64,000 bases of DNA from positions 1 to 64,000 of the forward strand of contig NZ_PJJO01000058.1 of the NCBI RefSeq assembly GCF_002929535.1. Direction: 5' to 3'. Shown here one piece after another: positions 51,967 to 63,476 of this stretch. Below the pieces are notes generated by a model that was not told the DNA's origin, did not search any database, and saw only the letters and a program-made list of their open reading frames with translations. How positions within the stretch are numbered: position 1 is the stretch's first letter; every line of letters starts with the position of its first letter. The translations under genes and the position numbers were made by a program. This DNA comes from Cryobacterium sp. Y11. GTDB taxonomy: Bacteria; Actinomycetota; Actinomycetes; Actinomycetales; Microbacteriaceae.

Positions 51967-53130
51967 ATGATTGAACCCGTTGCCCTGAGCACCCTCACCA
52001 CCTTTCGTCTCGGCGGCCCTCCCTCCGCCCGGGTCGCCCCTGTCACCGAGCAGGACCTCATTAACGAGACCTTGGTCGTCTGGGGCCTGGACGAAAATTG
52101 GTTGCTGCTCGGCGGCGGCTCCAACACCGTCGTCGCGGACGAGGGCTTCGACGGCATCGTTATTCACGTGGTGACCCGCGGCATCGAGGTGCTCGCTGAT
52201 TCCAGTGAACCGGATGCCGCTGGCGACACTCCCGCCGACCGCGTGCGCCTGCGCGTGCAGGCCGGCGAACCGTGGGACGACCTCGTGGCCCACGCCGTCG
52301 AGCACGGCTGGGCCGGCATCGAGGCCCTCTCTGGCATCCCGGGATCCTGCGGCGCCGCCCCGGTGCAGAACATCGGCGCCTACGGCCAAGAGCTGTCCGA
52401 CAGTCTCGTGGCGATCGACTTTCTCTCCTACGAGACGGGCGAGGTCGAACGGATCGAGCGCAGAGACCTCGGCCTCGGCTACCGCACCTCGGCGCTCAAG
52501 CAGGGCCTGCGTGGGGTCGTGCTCGCGATCGAACTGGAGCTGCACGATACCGCCGCCGAGGCATCCGTTTTGGGGAGTACCCTCGGCCAGCCGCTGAAGT
52601 ATGGCCAACTCGCCGGGGCGCTCGGAGTGCAGCTCGGCGACCGCGTGCCGCTGCAGATCGTGCGCGCGACTGTTCTCGGGCTGCGGGCCAGCAAGGGAAT
52701 GGTGCTCGACCCGAGTGATGCAGACACCTTCAGTGCCGGGTCATTCTTCACCAACCCGATCGTCACCGAGACGTTCGCACGCTCGCTGCCACCGGATGCG
52801 CCGCGCTGGCCGCTTGACCCTGAGCCGGCCGATCGAGTTATTCCGATTGAGGAATATATGGGCGTCGGGCCGATCCCGGGCGACGAACCGGTGCGTCTGG
52901 TCAAGCTCAGTGCTGCCTGGCTGATCGAAAATTCCGGTGTATCCCGCGGATTTCGGCTGCCGGGATCGAAGGCTGCCGTGTCGAGCAAGCACACACTGGC
53001 CCTCACCAACACCGGCGGGGCAACCGCGGAAGAGGTGGCCCAGCTCGCCCGATACGTGCTGGGCCGGGTGCAGTCCGAGTTCGGTGTGAACTTGCAAGCC
53101 GAGCCGGTGTTGGTCGGCCTGTCGTTGTAA
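51967..53130 (+). CDS. murB: UDP-N-acetylenolpyruvoylglucosamine reductase
   Basis: 387-residue FAD enzyme producing UDP-N-acetylmuramate for peptidoglycan. FAD-binding segments: LLLGGGSNTVVADEGFDGIV and GIPGSCGAAPVQNIGAYGQE. The catalytic Ser is in AGSFFTNPIV, and the C-terminal Glu lies in TGGATAEEVAQLARYV. The Tyr-loop insertion suggests type I. It is probably co-transcribed with the hydratase pair. Confidence 0.94.
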   Translation: MIEPVALSTLTTFRLGGPPSARVAPVTEQDLINETLVVWGLDENWLLLGGGSNTVVADEGFDGIVIHVVTRGIEVLADSSEPDAAGDTPADRVRLRVQAGEPWDDLVAHAVEHGWAGIEALSGIPGSCGAAPVQNIGAYGQELSDSLVAIDFLSYETGEVERIERRDLGLGYRTSALKQGLRGVVLAIELELHDTAAEASVLGSTLGQPLKYGQLAGALGVQLGDRVPLQIVRATVLGLRASKGMVLDPSDADTFSAGSFFTNPIVTETFARSLPPDAPRWPLDPEPADRVIPIEEYMGVGPIPGDEPVRLVKLSAAWLIENSGVSRGFRLPGSKAAVSSKHTLALTNTGGATAEEVAQLARYVLGRVQSEFGVNLQAEPVLVGLSL

Positions 53131-53138
53131 TCGGCCCG

Positions 53139-53543
53139 TCAGCCGGCGCGGCGGGCGGCTGCGGCGATTCCGGCCACCACGAGGGTGAGTCCAATGGCGA
53201 TGATGCCGCCGAGCAGCCATAACGTGGGATCGGGAGGCGTTGGAACAAGCTGCGCCACCACCACGTAGACGGCGAAGGCGAGCAGAACGACGCCCCACAA
53301 GATGGGCGCGAAACGCGGTCGGCGGCGCGCGGCGGGCGACACCGGTGCAGCTGACACGGGGGCAGTGGATGCCGCAGCTGGCGCAGGAGCTGCTGATACT
53401 GGTGCAGCGGATGCGTCTGTAGCGGATACCTCCGGAGCTGGTACCGGTGCAGCGGATGCCGCGACCGCCGCGGGAACGGCATCCGCTTCGGTCCTGGGTG
53501 ATGCGGCCTCTGGAGTCGGCTGATCGCCGGGAAAAGTAGTCAT
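53139..53543 (-). CDS. hypothetical protein with disordered A/P-rich region and two membrane helices
   Basis: 134 residues. The first 70 are low-complexity Ala/Pro/Ser/Thr. Two helices follow: ILWGVVLLAFAVYVVVAQLV and LWLLGGIIAIGLTLVVAGIA. It lies 10 bases after the PspC gene on the same strand, as a probable second gene of that unit. No function can be assigned. Confidence 0.7.
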   Translation of the reverse strand: MTTFPGDQPTPEAASPRTEADAVPAAVAASAAPVPAPEVSATDASAAPVSAAPAPAAASTAPVSAAPVSPAARRRPRFAPILWGVVLLAFAVYVVVAQLVPTPPDPTLWLLGGIIAIGLTLVVAGIAAAARRAG

Positions 53544-53553
53544 CTGCAGGGTC

Positions 53554-54981
53554 CTAGCGGTTTGTCGTGTTGGCGGGTTCGATGATGGTGATCTGGCCGA
53601 TGTACGACCAGACGCGGATCAGCGCTCGTGTGCTGCCGGTGCTGCTGTCGCCGCTGTTGAAGGTGCGCGTTTCGTTGAGGAACAGGCCGTTCTGCTGCTG
53701 GCCGCCGCTGTCGCTGCTGCTGTCGACGCCGCCGACGATTGCGTGGGACTGCACCCGAACGGGCGTGCTGTCCGGCAGGATGATGCGGGTCTGACCGACT
53801 CCAACCCAGACATCGATGACGCGGGAGTCGGCCGACCGCTCGCCGTCGAGACGTCTCAGGTCGATCGTGGCCTGGCCGAACCCGAGCGCGTACCCCGGGC
53901 GGTCGTCGGTCACGCTCGCGGGAACCTGCCAGGTGAGATCGCCGGCCGCCGCGAACTGGGTGCCGGCGGGAAACACGCCCACCGCTACGAGAGAGACCGT
54001 GGCGAGAAGAGCCAGCGCGCCAAGTGCCCCGCCGCGGCGGCCACGGATTCCGGACACGATCAGTCCCATGGCGATGACGCCAACGGTGACGGCGAGTCCG
54101 ACCACGAGGGCGGCCGCCGACGGTACGATCGTGCTGTCAGACGCGATGACACCGGCCGTCAGAGCGCCGGTAGCCAGGGCCAGGCCCAGCACGATGGCCG
54201 TAAAACCCGCGCCGGGGAGACTCGCGCGGCGGGTCGCGGCGCGCTCGGTCCGACGAGCCTGTTGCTGCTCCTGACGCACGCGGTACTGTTCCTGCCAGAG
54301 GTGGTTCTGCTCGGTCGACTCCCAGCTCTCGCGCGGCCGGGTGGCCGAGGGTGCTGCGGTCGAAGCAGCGGCGTGGCTCGACGCGGACGTGTTCTGCGCC
54401 GGACCGAACGCCGAACCGGTCGGAGTCTGCGCGGCGCGGGGGGCGGCATCCGCCCAGGATGTCGGCCCGCCGGGGCGCTGGTTCTTGCCGCGGCGCACCA
54501 GATAGACCACGAGCCAGACAATACCAACGGTGATGGCGATCCACCAGGCCACGCTGAAGAACACGGGGAGCCATGAAGGCAGAATCCAACCGGTGTTCGG
54601 GCCGGCCCAGTGAAAGCCCTGCGCGAAGGAGGACGCGGTGGCCACGAGCAGAACGATGCTCGTGACGGTCGGGGCCGTGAAGTTGCCACGGATGGCCTCG
54701 TCGGCGTGGATGCGACCGGTCGCGCCGGGAAAGAGTGCCCAGCCGAGTGCGTAGGCGAACAAGACCGGGGCGCCCACGATGGCGAGCACGATGGCGACGC
54801 CGCGCACGATGAGCGGGTCGAGACCAGTGCGCCGGGCGATCGCCCCACAGACACCGAGCAACCAGCGGTCGCTCTCACGGTTCAGGCCCGAGAAACGGAT
54901 CCAGGTGAAAAATCGGCTGAGCTGGTCGCGCCAGGTAGGGGAGCTCGCCGGCGTCGGGGGAGTGTGGGGTGCATCGGTCAT
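53554..54981 (-). CDS. PspC-domain membrane protein
   Basis: 475 residues. The PspC domain is at about residues 35-90 (WLLGVCGAIARRTGLDPLIV, then AIVGAPVLFAYALGWALFP). Further helices lie at 105-170 and 245-320, with an acidic/aromatic stretch between. A C-terminal extracellular region resembles the DUF2154/LiaF-like beta domain (VWVGVGQTRIILPDSTPVRV, RVWSYIGQITIIEPANTTNR). It is divergent from a histidine kinase that also begins with PspC, so they probably form one envelope-stress sensing unit. Confidence 0.85.
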   Translation of the reverse strand: MTDAPHTPPTPASSPTWRDQLSRFFTWIRFSGLNRESDRWLLGVCGAIARRTGLDPLIVRGVAIVLAIVGAPVLFAYALGWALFPGATGRIHADEAIRGNFTAPTVTSIVLLVATASSFAQGFHWAGPNTGWILPSWLPVFFSVAWWIAITVGIVWLVVYLVRRGKNQRPGGPTSWADAAPRAAQTPTGSAFGPAQNTSASSHAAASTAAPSATRPRESWESTEQNHLWQEQYRVRQEQQQARRTERAATRRASLPGAGFTAIVLGLALATGALTAGVIASDSTIVPSAAALVVGLAVTVGVIAMGLIVSGIRGRRGGALGALALLATVSLVAVGVFPAGTQFAAAGDLTWQVPASVTDDRPGYALGFGQATIDLRRLDGERSADSRVIDVWVGVGQTRIILPDSTPVRVQSHAIVGGVDSSSDSGGQQQNGLFLNETRTFNSGDSSTGSTRALIRVWSYIGQITIIEPANTTNR

Positions 54982-55083
54982 AGGTCAACCGTGCCAGTGC
55001 CGGCACGGCGAAACCATCGGGGATCACCCTGATTGCACCCTGACTTTGCGGTTGCAGCCAACCCGGCATGCTTGGATAAGAAC

Positions 55084-56511
55084 GTGAGAACAGAACGGAT
55101 GTCCCGCCCGAGACTGCGCCTAATCGGCGGTGTCTGTGCCGGATTCGCCCAGCACACCGGACTGCCCGTTGGCACCGTGCGCATCGCCACCGTTCTGCTA
55201 GCCCTCTGCGGCGGCGCCGGCGCCCTGCTCTACGCCTGGCTCTGGGCCACCACGCCCAGCGATTCCGGGGATTTCGGCGACACTTTACCCAAGGTGAGCC
55301 TCACCCGGGCGGCCGCGCCGGGGTCGTCGGCACCACGGCCTCGTCCTGCTGCATTCACAGCGGATGCGCCGCGCGTCGCGGCCACGGCGACCACGGCCCA
55401 CACTCATGCGGCATCCGCTTTCGCTGTTTCCGCGGCTTCTGCTCCCACGGCGCCCACTGTCGCTGCCCGAGCTCCCGCGGTACCCGCTCCTGCGGTATCC
55501 GCTCCCGCGGCGCCCGCTCCCGCAGCACGCCGACCGGTGCCGCTCGTAGGCATAGTGCTCGGTGCGGCGCTCCTCCTCACCGGGGCAGCCCTGCTCGCCA
55601 ACCGTCTCGGAGCAAGCATTTCCTTCGCCCTGGTCATCCCCACCGTCGTCGTGCTCGTGGGTGTGTACTTCGCCTGGCGTCAGTTCGCCGATCTGCGCAG
55701 CGGCGCGGCACCGAGCTCGTCCGCGGCTTTTGTGCGAACCCTCGGCGCTCTCGTGCTCACAGCGCTGGGCATTGTGCTGTTCTTTATCACGGGAGCCAAC
55801 CCCAGCATCTGGACCGTGCTCGCCGCCGCCGTGTCCGTGCTGCTCGGGCTCGCGATCGTCACGGCCCCGTGGTTTATTCGACTCTCCAGCGACCTCGCCG
55901 ACGAGCGCGCCGCCCGGGCCCGCGAAGCCGAGCGCGCCGACATTGCGGCGCACCTGCACGACTCGGTGCTGCAAACGCTCGCGCTCATTCAGCAGAAGGC
56001 CGGCCCGCACAGCGAAGCTGCCCGGCTCGCGCGTGCGCAGGAACGGGAGCTGCGCGAGTGGCTGTTCGTCGGCGCCGGCGACGAGCGCGACGAACGAGTC
56101 GACCTCGCGACCGAGCTACGCCGGGCGGCAAGCCTGATCGAAGCGGACTTCGCCGTGCAGTTCGATGTCGTGGCTACCGGGACCGTTCCCGACGAGGCAC
56201 CGGAACCCCTGCTGGCTGCTGCCCGGGAGGCCATGTTCAATGCCGCCAGGCATGCCGGCGGCACGGTGTCGGTCTACCTCGAATGCGGCCCGGGCGGCGC
56301 CCTTCTGAGCGTGACCGACCGCGGTCCCGGGTTTCGTCTCGATGACGTGCCGGGCGACCGGTTCGGCGTGCGCGAATCCATTGTGGGACGGATGCGTCGC
56401 GCCGGCGGCACGGCGGTCGTTGGTTCGGGCCCTGGCGGGGCCGGAACCGAGATTGTGCTCAGCCTCCCCGGCACCCCCTTGGACTCCCCGCGAGAGCAGG
56501 CACATTCATGA
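55084..56511 (+). CDS. PspC-domain sensor histidine kinase
   Basis: 475 residues. An N-terminal PspC domain (LIGGVCAGFAQHTGLPVGTV) is followed by an A/P-rich linker and four helices (about 165-270). The HisKA_3-type core has the phospho-acceptor His in AAHLHDSVLQTLALIQ. An HATPase domain follows (AAREAMFNAARHAGGTVSVY; VTDRGPGFRLDDVPGDRFG). GTG at 55084 is used; ATG at 55099 is equally possible. The stop overlaps the response regulator by 4 bases. Confidence 0.87.
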   Translation: MRTERMSRPRLRLIGGVCAGFAQHTGLPVGTVRIATVLLALCGGAGALLYAWLWATTPSDSGDFGDTLPKVSLTRAAAPGSSAPRPRPAAFTADAPRVAATATTAHTHAASAFAVSAASAPTAPTVAARAPAVPAPAVSAPAAPAPAARRPVPLVGIVLGAALLLTGAALLANRLGASISFALVIPTVVVLVGVYFAWRQFADLRSGAAPSSSAAFVRTLGALVLTALGIVLFFITGANPSIWTVLAAAVSVLLGLAIVTAPWFIRLSSDLADERAARAREAERADIAAHLHDSVLQTLALIQQKAGPHSEAARLARAQERELREWLFVGAGDERDERVDLATELRRAASLIEADFAVQFDVVATGTVPDEAPEPLLAAAREAMFNAARHAGGTVSVYLECGPGGALLSVTDRGPGFRLDDVPGDRFGVRESIVGRMRRAGGTAVVGSGPGGAGTEIVLSLPGTPLDSPREQAHS

Positions 56512-57185
56512 CTGACGTAACATTCCTCGCATCCGCTGCCCTGCCGGTGGTGATCGTCGACGACCACTCGATCTTTCGGTCCGGGCTGCGGGCTGAGCTG
56601 GACTCCGGCATTGACGTGCGGGGCGAGGCGGCGACCGTCGACGACGCGATCGCCCTGGTGATCGAACTGCAACCGCGCGTGGTGCTGCTCGACGTGCACC
56701 TTCCCGGTGGGCGGGGCGGTGGAGGCGCCGAGGTGATTCGTGACGCAGCTCCCGCCGCGCCGAACACGTTGTTCCTGGCGCTGAGCGTGTCGGATGCCGC
56801 TGAAGACGTGGTCAGTGTCATCCGGGCTGGCGCTCGCGGCTACATCACCAAGAGCGCCTCGGGCGCCGAGGTGTCCACCGCGGCCCGTCGGGTAGCGGAG
56901 GGCGACGCGGTGTTCTCGCCCAAGCTCGCCGGCTTCGTGCTCGACGCCTTTGGCGCCGTGGCAGGGGAGACGGCCATTGCGACCGAAGAACTCGACCGGC
57001 TCTCGGCCAGGGAACAGCAGGTGATGCGTCTCATCGCGCGCGGCTATGCGTATAAAGAGGTGGCGGGCAGCCTGTTCATCTCTCCAAAAACCGTCGAAAC
57101 GCACGTGTCGGCGGTGCTGCGCAAGCTGCAGCTATCGAGTCGCCACGAGCTCACCGCCTGGGCACTCGAGCGCAAGCTGCTCTAG
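56508..57185 (+). CDS. NarL/LuxR-type response regulator, partner of the PspC kinase
   Basis: 225 residues. The receiver carries VIVDDHSIFRSGL and the phospho-acceptor Asp in VVLLDVHLPGGRG. The Lys is in RGYITKSASGAEV. The LuxR-type HTH is RGYAYKEVAGSLFISPKTVE. Translationally coupled to the upstream kinase. Converges on the second regulator with a 5-base gap. Confidence 0.92.
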   Translation: MTDVTFLASAALPVVIVDDHSIFRSGLRAELDSGIDVRGEAATVDDAIALVIELQPRVVLLDVHLPGGRGGGGAEVIRDAAPAAPNTLFLALSVSDAAEDVVSVIRAGARGYITKSASGAEVSTAARRVAEGDAVFSPKLAGFVLDAFGAVAGETAIATEELDRLSAREQQVMRLIARGYAYKEVAGSLFISPKTVETHVSAVLRKLQLSSRHELTAWALERKLL

Positions 57186-57190
57186 CCTGA

Positions 57191-57811
57191 TTACAGCAGG
57201 CCGAGTTCCATGGCACGAGTGACCGCCCGGGTTCGGTCCTTGACCGCGAGTTTCTCAAACACGTGCAGCAGGTGCGTTTTCACGGTCGCCTCGCCGATGA
57301 ACAACGACTTGGCGATGTCGGGGTTGCTCTCGCCCGCGCCGACGAGCCGCAGCACGTCGAGTTCGCGCGGCGACAGTCGCGGCGCTGTGGACTGCCGGCG
57401 AACCCGTTGCACGAGCGTGGCGGCAATAGACGGAGCGAGTACGGTCTGGCCGCCAGCGACCGACCGCACTCCGGCGATGATCTCCTCCTGGGGCGCGGCC
57501 TTGAGTAGATACCCGCTTGCCCCGGCTTCGATGGCGCCAAGAATCTGGTCGTCGCTCTCATACGTCGTCAGGATCAGCACTCGAATGCCCGCCGCAGCGG
57601 CCACAATGTGTGCGGTCGCCGTGGCGCCGTCGAGACCGGGCATACGCAGGTCCATCAGCACTAGATCGGGCCGTAGTGACAGGGCCAATCGCACGGCCTC
57701 AGCGCCATCCGCTGCTTCACCGACAATCGAGATGTCGTCGGCCTGAGTCAGCAGGCTCACGATCCCGCCACGCACAATGGGATGGTCATCGGCCACGAGT
57801 ACGCGAATCAT
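57191..57811 (-). CDS. NarL/LuxR-type response regulator of the exporter-linked two-component system
   Basis: 206 residues. Receiver: VLVADDHPIVRGGIVSLL, phospho-acceptor Asp in LVLMDLRMPGLDG, and Lys in SGYLLKAAPQEEI. LuxR HTH: GESNPDIAKSLFIGEATVKT. The last gene of a minus-strand run: ABC ATPase, permease, kinase, regulator. Overlaps the kinase stop by 4 bases. It probably induces the exporter genes. Confidence 0.92.
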   Translation of the reverse strand: MIRVLVADDHPIVRGGIVSLLTQADDISIVGEAADGAEAVRLALSLRPDLVLMDLRMPGLDGATATAHIVAAAAGIRVLILTTYESDDQILGAIEAGASGYLLKAAPQEEIIAGVRSVAGGQTVLAPSIAATLVQRVRRQSTAPRLSPRELDVLRLVGAGESNPDIAKSLFIGEATVKTHLLHVFEKLAVKDRTRAVTRAMELGLL

Positions 57812-58998
57812 GCGATTGCGATTGCGGTTTGGAGGGGCAGCGGCACGGTCACCCGCAGCACCGTTCCGCCGGTTTGCCGGGCCCCGAGCTCCAGCGCACC
57901 GTGCACGAGCAGCACCCGGTCGTGCATCCCGGCCAGACCGAAGCCGGTGTTCGGGTCGGCGCGGGCTAGGCCTAGGCCGCGCCCGTCGTCGCTGACGGTG
58001 AGCACCACCGCGCCGCCAATGCGTTCGATCAGAACGGATGCCGCGCCCGCCTCCGAATGCTGCCGCACGTTCGCGAGGCCCTCCTGTACGCAGCGGAGCA
58101 GCACCACCTCGACTTCGCGGCCGATGTCGCCGACCTGCACCGTGGCATCCGTCTGGATGCCGGTCTCTTGCGTGAAGCGATCGGTCAATCGCAGAATCGT
58201 GCCGGCCAGGCCCATCCCCGGCTCGCGCACCGGCGAGAGTGCAGCGACCAGCGCTCGCGTTTCGGTGAGGGCTTCGCGGGCGTTGGTTTCGATGAGATCG
58301 ATACTGGTCTGCGCGGCCGACACATGGGCCGGTCTGGCCGTGAGCTCACCGCGGGTGCGCTGGGCGAGCATGACCAGCCCGGTCAAGGTTTGGGCGATGG
58401 TGTCGTGGATCTCGCGGGCCAGCCGTTCACGCTCCGCAGAAGTGCCCGCAGCATGGTGCAGGGCGGCGAGCTCACCCTGCGCGTGGGTGAGCTCGTCGAG
58501 CAGGCGGCGGTGTCGTTCGCCGGCGGAAATGACGCGCGTCATCCAGGTCCCGAGGGCCATTGCGAAGATAAACGAGATCGCCTCCGTTGCACCGGCTTCG
58601 GCCGCTGCTGCCGCTGTACCACCGAGGCTCAACGTCAGGCCGAGGCCGACCGTCACAGCGAGGGTGGCGCTCAGCCAGACTGCTGCCGCGTAGGAGCCAG
58701 CGAGAACCCAGACCACCGGAAATCCAATGGCCTGCAGGGTTGCGAGGTTTGGAGTGAACGCGGCACCCACGCCACAGCCGAGAATCACCGTTACCAGAAA
58801 AGCCACACTGGACGTCGTCCGGCCGGTGCAAACAAGACGGATGCCGCGCCGTCCGAACCCCAGATAGGCCAGGCCAAGCCCGACAAGGGTGGCCAGCGCT
58901 CCGCTCACGCTTCCACCGGCCGGATAGAGGGCGACCGTGATCGCCATCGCGGCGAGGGCCCCGCCGAAAGCCACATCCCACCAGCGCGCACTCGTCAT
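57808..58998 (-). CDS. membrane sensor histidine kinase of the exporter-linked system
   Basis: 396 residues. Five to six N-terminal helices (residues about 5-170) have almost no extracellular loop, like intramembrane-sensing kinases. The HisKA_3 His is in LAREIHDTIAQTLTGLVMLA, and the HATPase has VQEGLANVRQHSEAGAASVL and VSDDGRGLGLARAD. Location downstream of a drug-type ABC exporter resembles BceRS/LiaRS-like arrangements. Confidence 0.9.
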   Translation of the reverse strand: MTSARWWDVAFGGALAAMAITVALYPAGGSVSGALATLVGLGLAYLGFGRRGIRLVCTGRTTSSVAFLVTVILGCGVGAAFTPNLATLQAIGFPVVWVLAGSYAAAVWLSATLAVTVGLGLTLSLGGTAAAAAEAGATEAISFIFAMALGTWMTRVISAGERHRRLLDELTHAQGELAALHHAAGTSAERERLAREIHDTIAQTLTGLVMLAQRTRGELTARPAHVSAAQTSIDLIETNAREALTETRALVAALSPVREPGMGLAGTILRLTDRFTQETGIQTDATVQVGDIGREVEVVLLRCVQEGLANVRQHSEAGAASVLIERIGGAVVLTVSDDGRGLGLARADPNTGFGLAGMHDRVLLVHGALELGARQTGGTVLRVTVPLPLQTAIAIA

Positions 58999-59035
58999 GG
59001 CTCAAGCATCCCATCTGCCGGCGAAGAGCGGTCGC

Positions 59036-59890
59036 TCACGCATCGCGGCGAATCCACCGAAAAGTCACCCGGCTGAGTATGAGGCCGACGACGAGCCAGA
59101 TGCAGAGCGCTGCGGCGACCCAGGCGAGATCCCAGGATCCGGATTGCTCGGCGGCCGCGAAGCTGTCGGGCAGAAAGACCGAACGCATGCCCTGCGCCAT
59201 CCACTTGAGCGGAAAGATGCTCGCGACGTTCTGCATCCAGTCGGGCAGGGCCGTGAACTGCAGGTAGACGCCCGAGATGAATTGCAGCACGAGCACCACC
59301 GGAGTCACGACGGCCGTCGCGCTCTTGCCCGACCGGGGCACCGCCGAGAGCGCGATACCCAGAAACGCGCTCGTGATGACACCGAACACGAACACCCAGG
59401 CGAACGTTGCCCACTTTTCGGGCTCGGCCGGCAACGCAATATCGAGCACAAACCGGGCCACGAGTAGCAGCAGGCCGGCTTGCAGAATCGCGGTGACGAA
59501 CACCTGCCCGATCTTGCCGAGAAAGTAACTCAGCGGTGACAGCGGGGTGCCGCCGAGGCGTTTGAGGGTACCGTCGCTTTTCTCGCCGGCGATGTCAACG
59601 GCGAGGTTCTGCACGCCGGAGAGCAGCATTCCGGCGGCGAGCATTCCCGGTAGATAGTACGCGCCAACGCTGACGCCGCCCGTTCCGTCAGGGTTTGTGC
59701 CGATATTGCCGGAGGTGCTGAACGCCGTGGTGAAGATGCCGAGCATGATGAACGGAAAAAGGAAGGTAAAGAATAGGGTGTCGGGCGAGCGAAAATACAG
59801 TCGCGTCTCATACCCGATGCGCGATAGGCCGAGTGCGAGCGTGCCAGGGTCGCTCTTCTGCGAGCGAGTGCTCGTCATCGTCGCGCTCAT
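59036..59890 (-). CDS. ABC-2 type exporter permease (DrrB-like)
   Basis: 284 residues with six hydrophobic helices. ABC2_membrane features: YETRLYFRSPDTLFFTFLFP, the central GEKSDGTLKRLGGTPLSPLS and VLVLQFISGVYLQFTALPDW. It pairs with the ATPase encoded just before it (4-base overlap). Likely exports a hydrophobic drug or lipid. Confidence 0.9.
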   Translation of the reverse strand: MSATMTSTRSQKSDPGTLALGLSRIGYETRLYFRSPDTLFFTFLFPFIMLGIFTTAFSTSGNIGTNPDGTGGVSVGAYYLPGMLAAGMLLSGVQNLAVDIAGEKSDGTLKRLGGTPLSPLSYFLGKIGQVFVTAILQAGLLLLVARFVLDIALPAEPEKWATFAWVFVFGVITSAFLGIALSAVPRSGKSATAVVTPVVLVLQFISGVYLQFTALPDWMQNVASIFPLKWMAQGMRSVFLPDSFAAAEQSGSWDLAWVAAALCIWLVVGLILSRVTFRWIRRDA

Positions 59891-60885
59891 GCTCGCACGT
59901 CCGTCTCGCTCAGCCGACTCGTATCGGGCTGACCCAAATCAGCGGATGCCGCACCCTCGTCGCGCACGACCGTCACCCCCGGCCTCCCCTCAGCAGCCTC
60001 GCGCGAATCCGCCGGAACTTGCCCCGCCACCTCATAGCTATGCACCAGTGACAGGTATACGTCTTCGAGGCTTGGCCGGATCACCTCGAGGTCCTCGGGT
60101 TCGGCGCCGTTTGCACTCTGGGCGAGTTCGGCGACGACCCGCGCTGGCTGGTTGGTGCGCTCCTCGCGCACCAGTCCATTGACATCACGCCAGCGCACGA
60201 CTGGAACGCGAGCATCCGCTCCACCAATTTCGTTGATTAAACCACTGGAGATGAGCTGCCCGCCGACAATGATGCCGGCGCGGCCCGCGAGCTGCGCGGC
60301 CTCATCGAGGTAGTGCGTGGTCAGCAGAATGGTCGTGCCTTCCGCTTTGAGGCCGCGAATGAGGTCCCAGAACTGATGCCGGGCCTCGGGGTCGAAACCC
60401 GTGGTCGGTTCGTCGAGAAAGAGCAGCTCGGGGCGTCCGATGACGCCGAGCGCGACATCCACTCGACGACGCTGCCCGCCGGAAAGTTTGCTGATGCGGG
60501 ATGTGGCTTTCTCGCGTAGGCCGGTGGCGTCGATGACCTCGTCAACGTCGCGGGGGTTGGGGTAGAAGCCCGCGAAGTGCCGCAGCTGCTCGGTGACGGT
60601 GACATTGCCGTTCTCGCCGCTGGTCTGTAGCACGATGCCGAGGCGCGCCTTCCAGTCCCGGCCGCCGCGCTGCGGATCGACGCCGAGCACGCTCACCTCG
60701 CCGCCGGTGCGGTCGCGGTAACCCTCCAGAATCTCAATGGTCGTGCTCTTGCCCGCACCGTTCGGGCCGAGCAGCGCGAACGTCTCGCCGGCGGCGATGG
60801 AGAAGCTCACGCCGCGCACGGCCTCAACGTTGCCATACGATTTCTGCAGGTCGCGCACCTGAACGACCGGGGGAGTGGATGTCAT
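59887..60885 (-). CDS. ABC exporter ATP-binding protein (DrrA-like)
   Basis: 332 residues. Walker A: LGPNGAGKSTTIEILEGY. Signature: LSGGQRRRVDVALGV. Walker B: LLFLDEPTTGFDPEARHQFW. Switch His: LLTTHYLDEAAQLAGR. The C-terminal extension past the ATPase is typical of the drug-resistance (DRA) group. The ATG at 60885 begins the conserved N-terminus; a longer frame to 61065 reads through intergenic palindromes and is rejected. Confidence 0.92.
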   Translation of the reverse strand: MTSTPPVVQVRDLQKSYGNVEAVRGVSFSIAAGETFALLGPNGAGKSTTIEILEGYRDRTGGEVSVLGVDPQRGGRDWKARLGIVLQTSGENGNVTVTEQLRHFAGFYPNPRDVDEVIDATGLREKATSRISKLSGGQRRRVDVALGVIGRPELLFLDEPTTGFDPEARHQFWDLIRGLKAEGTTILLTTHYLDEAAQLAGRAGIIVGGQLISSGLINEIGGADARVPVVRWRDVNGLVREERTNQPARVVAELAQSANGAEPEDLEVIRPSLEDVYLSLVHSYEVAGQVPADSREAAEGRPGVTVVRDEGAASADLGQPDTSRLSETDVRA

Positions 60886-60980
60886 AGAACCAGAATCCCA
60901 CCCGCGCGCACCAGCCACCACCGCCAGTGGTCGTATTTTCGCATCCACCGGTCGACGGATGCCGTTTCCTCCGCCGAGCC

Positions 60981-61025
60981 GTGAGTTTGAGCCATTTTTC
61001 GCGAAAAACGGTGTCAAATTCACAC
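60981..61025. repeat. imperfect 45-base palindrome upstream of the exporter genes
   Basis: Outer arms GTGAGTTTGA and TCAAATTCAC (one GU pair) enclose an inner perfect palindrome TTTTTCGCGAAAAA. It lies about 100 bases before the exporter ATPase start, so an operator role is possible as well as terminator debris. Confidence 0.65.
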
Positions 61026-61079
61026 CTCGAGAACGCGAGTTCACGGTTCGATGGCCAGAACTCACACTTCGGCGACGAG

Positions 61080-61109
61080 GGGGGTTCGCGAAGACCTCGC
61101 GAGGCCCCC
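61080..61109 (-). terminator. hairpin after the UvrA-like gene
   Basis: GGGGG and CCCCC arms enclose two TCGCGA hexamers that also pair; the 5-base loop is AGACC. It lies 10 bases beyond the UvrA-like stop. On the minus strand the upstream side has TTTT rather than the downstream side, so termination is only probable. Confidence 0.45.
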
Positions 61110-61118
61110 GAAAAGTCG

Positions 61119-63472
<2,354 letters not shown>

Positions 63473-63476
<4 letters not shown>

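Noticed and set aside
53340-53500. Tandem repeat in the A/P-rich gene
   Set aside because: It is ordinary low-complexity coding for Ala/Pro/Ser/Thr with several CGGATGC motifs, not a regular DNA repeat.
60886-61065. 60-residue N-terminal extension of the exporter ATPase
   Set aside because: It would translate through the intergenic palindromes and has no homology; the ATG at 60885 gives the standard N-terminus.
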